Below, piece by piece: positions 56,399-64,000 of a stretch of 64,000 nucleotides of DNA (positions are counted from its first letter, which is position 1; the number at the start of each line of letters is the position of its first letter). Source of the DNA: Photobacterium carnosum (GTDB lineage Bacteria; Pseudomonadota; Gammaproteobacteria; Enterobacterales; Vibrionaceae). The notes under the pieces were generated by a model. That model ran no database searches and was not told the DNA's origin. It worked only from the letters and a program-made list of their open reading frames with translations. Made by a program: the position numbers and the translations under genes. The DNA is taken from NCBI RefSeq assembly GCF_002849605.1, contig NZ_NPIB01000010.1:1-64000 (forward strand). The letters are read 5' to 3'.

Positions 56399-56773
56399 TG
56401 GCTTCACCATAAGCAACTTGAAACTTAAGTGTAGTTACTTATGATTGATGTGCAATGTTATGGCTGTCCATTGTTTTATTCACCCACTATCACCAATAAA
56501 GTGCACAAACTAAGGTGCATCTCTTTCTCATTACTGCTCTTACTCATAACCGCTGTATCATCTACCAACTAACCAGGTTTAAGATAACCGCTTTGTCGTA
56601 ATAACTACCTCTAAAGTCATTTACTTTTACACTTTAGGCGGGATATTTCTGACTAAATATCAATCTCCTATCGCAATTAACTGCAATTCACACCATTATC
56701 ACAATTACAGGCTTGTAGTCTTAGGGCATAAAGCGGTAAAATATGTGCCCTATTTTAGTCATGAGAATGTTTA
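56399..56773. other. Intergenic region RAYT / DUF2786
   Basis: Divergent gap. It holds TGGCTGTCCATTG (56459-56471), the inverted counterpart of the GGACAGCC sequence beyond the RAYT stop. No gene or RNA recognised. Confidence 0.35.
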
Positions 56774-57472
56774 ATGTCAGAACAGAAGCGAAAGGCCCTC
56801 AAGAAAATTGCAAAATGTCTTGAGTTGGGTAATTCAGCAAATGTGAACGAAGCAGCCCAAGCCATTCGTATGGCTCACCGCCTCATGCTCAAATATGGTC
56901 TAGAAAAAGATGATATTGAATTCATTAAGATGGGAAAAACCAAGTCAAAAACATTATTACCAACGGATATTAGCTCTCAAATTCTAAAAATCATTCGTGG
57001 TATTAATCGTCGTTTTGGGGTTGAGTGTGTTCTTACTAATTACAAGGGCTTAAAACAAGCTGAGTTTATTGGTGCTGCTGAACGGGCAATTTTTGCGGCC
57101 TTTGCCTTTGATATTGTTTACCGTGAAATGAACCAGCAAACAGGTCAATTCCGTAATAGCTTTGCAGGTACAGGCACGAGCACACCAGAAGTGACTCGTC
57201 GAGTATCATCATTTCTCGCAGGCTGGCTTGAAGGCGCATTAGAAAAACTACCCGTATTGAATACTGATGATGACCATGACCAGCGCATGGCAAACTACAT
57301 TGATAAGCAGTTTGAAAATTTAGATCGTGAAACCTTTAAAAAACAACTTCAAGAAGCAATGAAATCACTCACTGATGATTATGAAAAAGGCATGAAAAAA
57401 GGCCGTTCTATCTCAGTAAATCGTCCTGTTGGTGGTACAAGTGCTCAACAAGAACTCAAACGCTTAAACTAG
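56774..57472 (+). CDS. DUF2786 protein
   Basis: 232 residues. N-terminal KRKALKKIAKCLELGNSANV and NEAAQAIRMAHRLMLKYGLE form the DUF2786 helical domain. A central domain follows (FGVECVLTNYKG; EFIGAAERAIFAAFAFDIVY), then a helical basic tail. Such proteins occur in phages and bacteria; function unknown. Single gene with terminator. Confidence 0.9.
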   Translation: MSEQKRKALKKIAKCLELGNSANVNEAAQAIRMAHRLMLKYGLEKDDIEFIKMGKTKSKTLLPTDISSQILKIIRGINRRFGVECVLTNYKGLKQAEFIGAAERAIFAAFAFDIVYREMNQQTGQFRNSFAGTGTSTPEVTRRVSSFLAGWLEGALEKLPVLNTDDDHDQRMANYIDKQFENLDRETFKKQLQEAMKSLTDDYEKGMKKGRSISVNRPVGGTSAQQELKRLN

Positions 57473-57487
57473 ATTTATCGTTTCTAA

Positions 57488-57517
57488 ACAAAAAAGTCGC
57501 TTTTGCGGCTTTTTTTA
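57488..57517 (+). terminator. Terminator of the DUF2786 gene
   Basis: AAAAAGTCGC-TTTT-GCGGCTTTTT hairpin with T-run, 16 bases past the stop. Confidence 0.85.
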
Positions 57518-57768
57518 TAATTATCTCTTTCCGTAACCAGTAATAGCAATAAAGACCGTGTTATTTATTTATAGTTAAACATGCCAATTGAACAATAAAA
57601 GCACCATCAAACTTACTTTATTAGCATCTAACCGTAGCTTTTTGAACAAGTCGTTTAAAAAATCGGCAAAATAATCAATTTCAATGTAAGAACATCAAAG
57701 AATTGGGATTTATCTCTCATTTTTATGATAGAATGAATCAAAATCCCTTATTTCTATAGCCTTTAGAC

Positions 57769-59073
57769 ATGAAATTTCCTGGTCAACGTAAGTCAAAGCA
57801 TTACTTCCCTGTCAATGCTCGCGATCCATTGGTTGTTCAAATTCAACAAGAAAACCCATTAGCTAAATCACATCTTGTTGGCGTAGGTCAAACGATTGTT
57901 GATATTGAAGCCCGTGTCGATGATGACTTCTTAGCCAGACATGCTCTAAGTAAAGGCCACTCTTTAGTTCTTGATGAAGATAAAGCAGAATTGTTATACC
58001 AAGAACTAAAAGAACGTAAACTAATCAGCCATGAATACCCTGGCGATACCATTGGTAATACGTTACATAACTACTCTGTTCTTGCTGATGATAAATCAAT
58101 CTTATTGGGTGTGATGAGTAAAGATCTTAAAATTGGATCTTACGCTTACCGCTACCTTTGCAATACTTCTAGCCGTATTGATCTTGATTACCTTCAACCT
58201 GTCTGTGGCCCTATTGGTCGTTGCTACACATTGATTACCAAAGATGGTGAACGTACGTTTGCTATCAATGAAGGTCAAATGAACCAACTCAGCCCTGATA
58301 GCATTCCTGAATGTGCATTTAAGCAAGCTTCTGCATTAGTTCTTTCTTCTTATTTGGTTCGCGGTAAACCAACCGACCCAATGAAAGACGCAGCACTTAA
58401 AGCGATTGAGTTTGCGAAAAAGAATGATGTGCCAGTGGTACTGACGCTTGGTACTAAATACGTGATTGAAGATAAACGTGAATGGTGGATTGAATTCATT
58501 AAAGAACACGTTACTTGTATCGCAATGAACGAAGAAGAAGCAGAAGCGCTTACAGGCGAAAAAGACCCATTAATGGCTGCTGATAAAGCACTAGAATGGG
58601 TTGATATGGTATTGTGTACCGCAGGACCTGTTGGTCTTTACATGGCAGGTTACACTGATGACGAACTAAAACGTGAATCGACATTGCCATTATTACCAGG
58701 CCGTATTCCTGAATTTAATAAATATGAATTCAGTCGTCCGATGGCAAAAGCTGATTGTATTAATCCAGTTCGTGTTTACTCTCACATCTCACCTTACCTT
58801 GGTGGTCCGATGGAGATAAAAAATACTAATGGCGCGGGTGATGCAGCACTATCTGCCCTGCTACATGATATGTCAGCTAACCGTTTTCATAAAATTAATG
58901 TACCCAACTCAGCTAAACATACTGCCAATTTTTTATCGTATTCTTCGTTCTCACAAATTTGCCAATATTCAAACCGTGTAAGTTATGAAGTACTTACTCA
59001 GCATGCTCCTCGCCTTTCTCATGGTTTACCCGAACATGAAGATTGCCTTGAAGAAGCATACTGGGAACGTTAA
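57769..59073 (+). CDS. gsk: Inosine/guanosine kinase
   Basis: 434 residues, family length. PfkB-type (ribokinase superfamily) enzyme: GVGQTIVDIEARVDDDFL near the start, GDTIGNTLHNYSVLA, the ATP site region TAGPVGLYMAGY and the anion-hole / catalytic signature NTNGAGDAALSALLHDM. It phosphorylates inosine and guanosine for purine salvage in the cytoplasm. It has its own terminator. Confidence 0.96.
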   Translation: MKFPGQRKSKHYFPVNARDPLVVQIQQENPLAKSHLVGVGQTIVDIEARVDDDFLARHALSKGHSLVLDEDKAELLYQELKERKLISHEYPGDTIGNTLHNYSVLADDKSILLGVMSKDLKIGSYAYRYLCNTSSRIDLDYLQPVCGPIGRCYTLITKDGERTFAINEGQMNQLSPDSIPECAFKQASALVLSSYLVRGKPTDPMKDAALKAIEFAKKNDVPVVLTLGTKYVIEDKREWWIEFIKEHVTCIAMNEEEAEALTGEKDPLMAADKALEWVDMVLCTAGPVGLYMAGYTDDELKRESTLPLLPGRIPEFNKYEFSRPMAKADCINPVRVYSHISPYLGGPMEIKNTNGAGDAALSALLHDMSANRFHKINVPNSAKHTANFLSYSSFSQICQYSNRVSYEVLTQHAPRLSHGLPEHEDCLEEAYWER

Positions 59074-59096
59074 TCACGACTAGATTACTATTTTTC

Positions 59097-59124
59097 AAAA
59101 AAGAGCGATTTATCGCTCTTTTTT
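59097..59124 (+). terminator. gsk terminator
   Basis: AAAAAAGAGCGAT / ATCGCTCTTTTTT hairpin with T-run. Confidence 0.9.
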
Positions 59125-59330
59125 ATTATCTTCATTTTACCTCGCATAATGCCTCGCCAATTATTCATCGCCACCATTCTAATAACTTGAAATAAAACAA
59201 TAAATATAAAAAACACACCTAATAATAGTCATTTTAGTGGGTTTTCTTGCCTGATTTATAATCCAATAACAACTATTAACTAAGATCACATTGTCGACAC
59301 CCAATGGACAACAAACTGTGACCAAGTTAA

Positions 59331-59346
59331 AGGAAAACGTTTTCAT
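59331..59346 (+). promoter_or_regulatory. PurR-like operator upstream of the YjeM-like permease
   Basis: AGGAAAACGTTTTCAT, with the palindrome GAAAACGTTTTC, agrees with the E. coli PurR consensus (ACGCAAACGTTTTCNT) at 14 of 16 positions. Other LacI-family repressors could bind the same core. Confidence 0.5.
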
Positions 59347-59353
59347 TACTATA

Positions 59354-59376
59354 TTTTAGTAAAAGTTTTACTAAAA
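59354..59376. repeat. Perfect 23-base palindrome, candidate operator
   Basis: TTTTAGTAAAA-G-TTTTACTAAAA lies eight bases after the PurR-like box and about 130 bases before the permease start codon. Eleven-base arms are unlikely by chance even in AT-rich DNA. It may bind a second regulator. Confidence 0.55.
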
Positions 59377-59486
59377 TCCATCCCCATGTTAACTGACTCA
59401 ATAGCTTTAGTACTTTGAGTTGGTCATTTATTTCTCACATCTTTTGATAACACGTTTATTTCTAGTTTACGTTATCATCGATCTGA

Positions 59487-60953
<1,467 letters not shown>

Positions 60954-60973
60954 TGAGTAATATTCATCTAAAC

Positions 60974-61007
60974 AAAAGGCCGATGCGGTTATCGCATCGG
61001 CCTTTTT
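60974..61007. terminator. Bidirectional terminator
   Basis: AAAAGGCCGATGCG / CGCATCGGCCTTTTT hairpin between yjeM and convergent hrpA. Confidence 0.9.
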
Positions 61008-61042
61008 ATTTATACGTTTTGTATTACAACTTACTTAAGTGA

Positions 61043-64000
61043 TTAACACTCATTAATTGCATTACGAACCCGCTTATCAGAAATCGGATAAGGCGTACCT
61101 AACTGTTGAGCAAAGAAACTCACACGCAGTTCTTCAAGCATCCAACGTATCTCTTTGACTTTATCAGGTACGGGTTGCCCTTTCGGGATCTTATTCAATA
61201 ACTCTTTATAATTATTAGTTACTGACTCAACTTTTAGAATATGAACCCGATCTTTATTAGGATCAATCGGCAGTTTTTCCATACGACGTTCAATGGCACG
61301 CATATAACGTAAAATATCAGGTAAACGCTTCCAACCACATTCAGTTGCAAAACCTTTAAATATTAAACTTTCAATTTGTACTTTAATATCCGACATAGCA
61401 AACGCCATACGTAAATCAATACGGCCTTTTAAACGCTTAGAAATATTAAATGCCGTTGTTAGAATTTCTTCTACCTGCTTAGCAATCTCAACCACCGTAT
61501 CGCCAAGTTCTGCACGAACATATTCTTTTAATGCTTCAAAAGATTCAGGCTGCCAAGCTAAACCGCCCTTTTGTTCGATTAGCTTATCAATACCACACGC
61601 AATGCAATCATCAATTAAATCAAGCACACGACCGTACGGATTAAAGTACAAACCTAACTTCGATTTATTTGGTAGATTTGAATGCAAGTATTTAATCGGT
61701 GACGGTACGTTTAATAAAATCAAACGACGTTGACCCGCTTGCATAGCATTATGTTGTTCTTCTTCAGTTTCAAACAGTTTGATACCAACAGAATCTTTGT
61801 TATCGGTTAATGCAGGGAATGCTTTAACTTCAAACCCACCACGCTTTTGTTGATAACGTTCAGGCAACGCACCAAAGGTCCATGATTTCAAACCTTCTTG
61901 CTCAATATCATCATCAGCCACTTGCGATAAGGTTTCTTGTACCTTTTCTTTCAAGTTTTCTTTTAAGCCATAGATATCTTTACTTTCACGTAACTTACGG
62001 TTGTGATGATCAACTGCACGATAGGTAATCTTAAGGTGATCAGTGATCTGCTCTAATTTCCAATCTTCACGAATTAAGGTCACACCTGTCATTCGTTTCA
62101 ACTCTTTTTCGAGCGCATCAAGTAACGGCATTTCTAACGGTGTCACGCGCGCAAGGAAAGCATCCGCATAATTGGGAGCTGGCACAAAGTTACGGCGTAA
62201 CGGTTTTGGTAACGATTTAATTAACGCAACCACTAACTCATGACGTAAACCTGGAATTTGCCAATCAAAACCATCAGGCTTCACTTGATTTAAAATCGCT
62301 AGTGGTACATGCACTGTCACACCATCGTTATCTTCACCCGGCTCGAACTGATAGCTTAATTTAAGCTTCAAGTTTCCTTGGTGCCAGAAGTTAGGATAAT
62401 CAAGATCAGTAACATGGCTTGCATCACCACGGAACAACATTTCACGTTCAAAGTTAAGCAGCTCTGGATTTTCTTTTGATGCTATCTTCCACCAGCCATC
62501 AAAATGACGACCTGACGTTACACTTAAATCAATGCGTTGATCGTAGAAGTTAAACAACTCATCATCATCAATCAAAATATCACGACGACGTGATTTATGC
62601 TCAAGCTCTTCAACTTCACGCAATAACTTACGGTTTTGCTGATAGAACTTATGCTTAGTATCCCAATCACCGTCAACTAATGCTGAACGAATGAATATTT
62701 CACGAGATAACGCAGGATCAATATTACCGTAGTTAACTTTGCGTTGACTAACCACTGGAATACCATACAAGGTGATTTTTTCAAACGCATGAACAGCCGC
62801 TGATTTTTTCTCCCAGTGAGGTTCACTGTAACTACGCTTAATTAAATGCTCAGCTAAAGGTTCAACCCATTCAGGCTCAATCTTTGCCGCAACGCGTCCC
62901 CATAAGCGTGAGGTTTCAACCAGTTCAGCAACCATCACCCATTTAGGCTGTTTCTTGAAAATGCCTGATCCTGGGAAGATATTAAAGCGAGCATTACGCG
63001 CACCTTGATATTCGTTCTTCTCTTGATCTTTCATACCGATATGCGATAGCAAACCACTTAACAGTGCGATATGAATACCGTCATAACTGGCTTCATTACC
63101 ATTGATCTTTAAATCAAGCTCTTTAACAACTTGATTAACTTGGTAATAAATATCTTGCCACTCACGAATACGTAAGTAGTTTAAGTATTCTTTCTTACAC
63201 AAACGGCGGAAATGGTTATTGGATAATTCTTTCTGTTGTTCTTGAATGTAATCCCATAGGTTTACAAACGTGACAAAATCAGAGTCTTTATCGTAAAAAC
63301 GACGGTGTTTTTCATCTGATTGTTGCTTTTTATCTGATGGACGTTCGCGCGGATCTTGAATGGATAGCGCACAAGCAATGATCATCACTTCACGTAATGA
63401 TCCTGTTTTAGGTGCTTCTAATACCATTCGCGCTAAACGAGGATCAATCGGCAAACGTGCTAACTGACGTCCAAGATTTGATAAACGTTTACGAGGATCG
63501 GTTGCCTTAGGATTAATAGCGCCTAATTCTTCCAGCAAACGAATACCATCTTGAATATTACGGTTATCAGGTGCTTCTAAAAATGGGAAGGCTTGAATAT
63601 CACCTAAACCAATCGCCGTCATTTGCAAAATAACTGACGCTAAGTTAGTACGTAGAATTTCTGGATCAGTAAATTCTGGGCGTGATAAGAAATCATCCTC
63701 AGAATATAAACGAATACAGATACCTTCTTGTACACGACCACAACGACCCATCCGCTGATTTGCACTGGCTTGTGAAATTGCTTCAATAGGCAGACGTTGT
63801 ACTTTAGTACGGTAACTATAACGACTAATACGTGCAGTACCGGGGTCAATAACATATTTGATCCCAGGAACAGTTAACGAGGTTTCAGCAACGTTGGTTG
63901 ATAAAACAATTCGACGACCAGCATGTGACTGGAACACTCGATTTTGTTCGTTAGCAGATAAACGCGCGTACAGCGGTAATACTTCGGTATGACGTATATT
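61043..64000 (-). CDS. hrpA: ATP-dependent RNA helicase HrpA, 5' part beyond window
   Basis: 985 codons are visible and the frame is open at the right edge, so the helicase N-terminal half (Walker A, DEAH) is missing from view. Present are motif V (STNVAETSLTVPGI), motif VI (QRMGRCGR), the HA2 winged-helix domain, an OB-fold (about 600-700 of the visible part) and the long C-terminal DUF3418-type region characteristic of HrpA, ending SVFAQQLGTPYPISDKR-like text (VSFFAQQLGTPYPISDKR). It unwinds RNA / resolves stalled ribosome-mRNA complexes in the cytoplasm. Confidence 0.96.
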   Translation of the reverse strand, partial: NIRHTEVLPLYARLSANEQNRVFQSHAGRRIVLSTNVAETSLTVPGIKYVIDPGTARISRYSYRTKVQRLPIEAISQASANQRMGRCGRVQEGICIRLYSEDDFLSRPEFTDPEILRTNLASVILQMTAIGLGDIQAFPFLEAPDNRNIQDGIRLLEELGAINPKATDPRKRLSNLGRQLARLPIDPRLARMVLEAPKTGSLREVMIIACALSIQDPRERPSDKKQQSDEKHRRFYDKDSDFVTFVNLWDYIQEQQKELSNNHFRRLCKKEYLNYLRIREWQDIYYQVNQVVKELDLKINGNEASYDGIHIALLSGLLSHIGMKDQEKNEYQGARNARFNIFPGSGIFKKQPKWVMVAELVETSRLWGRVAAKIEPEWVEPLAEHLIKRSYSEPHWEKKSAAVHAFEKITLYGIPVVSQRKVNYGNIDPALSREIFIRSALVDGDWDTKHKFYQQNRKLLREVEELEHKSRRRDILIDDDELFNFYDQRIDLSVTSGRHFDGWWKIASKENPELLNFEREMLFRGDASHVTDLDYPNFWHQGNLKLKLSYQFEPGEDNDGVTVHVPLAILNQVKPDGFDWQIPGLRHELVVALIKSLPKPLRRNFVPAPNYADAFLARVTPLEMPLLDALEKELKRMTGVTLIREDWKLEQITDHLKITYRAVDHHNRKLRESKDIYGLKENLKEKVQETLSQVADDDIEQEGLKSWTFGALPERYQQKRGGFEVKAFPALTDNKDSVGIKLFETEEEQHNAMQAGQRRLILLNVPSPIKYLHSNLPNKSKLGLYFNPYGRVLDLIDDCIACGIDKLIEQKGGLAWQPESFEALKEYVRAELGDTVVEIAKQVEEILTTAFNISKRLKGRIDLRMAFAMSDIKVQIESLIFKGFATECGWKRLPDILRYMRAIERRMEKLPIDPNKDRVHILKVESVTNNYKELLNKIPKGQPVPDKVKEIRWMLEELRVSFFAQQLGTPYPISDKRVRNAINEC

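Overview
The window reads as an AT-rich chromosomal segment of a Vibrionaceae bacterium, most likely Photobacterium. The reasons are the gene order nosP/hybrid kinase - (cbb3 oxidase remnants) - fnr - uspE - ttcA, the formate dehydrogenase / DUF3305 / DUF3306 / fdhD block, and several families typical of this group (DUF3581, DUF3861, YghU, the YjeM-type permease, inosine-guanosine kinase). The genus is an inference; no rRNA or other marker is present. No tRNA, rRNA, CRISPR array or prophage was seen.

Layout. 1-650: the 3' flank of an ISNCY-type insertion sequence (transposase cut by the window edge). 0.96-6.7 kb: a NosP-type FIST protein and its hybrid histidine kinase, a small membrane-anchored protein, then about 1.4 kb of decayed DNA in which fragments of ccoI, ccoS and a TauE/SafE-like gene can still be read in broken frames; ccoNOP themselves are not there. 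6.7-15.8 kb: fnr, uspE, ttcA, dacA, an M32 carboxypeptidase, pepT and a membrane protein. 16.2-20.3 kb: potABC and, after a terminator, potD. 20.4 kb: cobB.

21.3-42.4 kb is the most coherent unit, a formate dehydrogenase / tungstate / molybdopterin locus: fdhC-fdhB-fdhA-fdhX-torD-polyferredoxin (leftward), DUF3306-DUF3305 (leftward), fdhD and an HTH-PBP regulator (rightward), pbpG, a sensor kinase and NtrC-type sigma-54 activator (leftward), and tupABC-mobA-mobB/moeA (rightward). I find four -24/-12 (sigma-54) promoter sequences at the heads of the four metabolic transcription units. An identical 12-base core, GACATTTTGTCT, inside a palindrome lies upstream of two of them. The picture is one sigma-54 regulon in which the local two-component system co-ordinates W/Mo uptake, cofactor assembly and the enzyme that uses the cofactor. 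fdhA has a single-base frameshift between its Tat leader and its catalytic part.

42.6-64 kb: DUF3581 protein, an OmpR-type two-component pair, the NagE-type PTS permease, a PgpB-like phosphatase, a small regulator, a copper-linked pair (Cys-rich secreted protein and DUF411 protein), a MarR / DUF3861 divergon with strong palindromes, a lipoprotein, YghU, a haloacid dehalogenase-like protein, two tiny stress-type proteins, a REP-associated (RAYT/Y1) transposase, DUF2786 protein, gsk, a YjeM-like permease with a PurR-like box, and the 3' part of hrpA running off the right edge. Most transcription units end in clear intrinsic terminators, many of them bidirectional between convergent genes.
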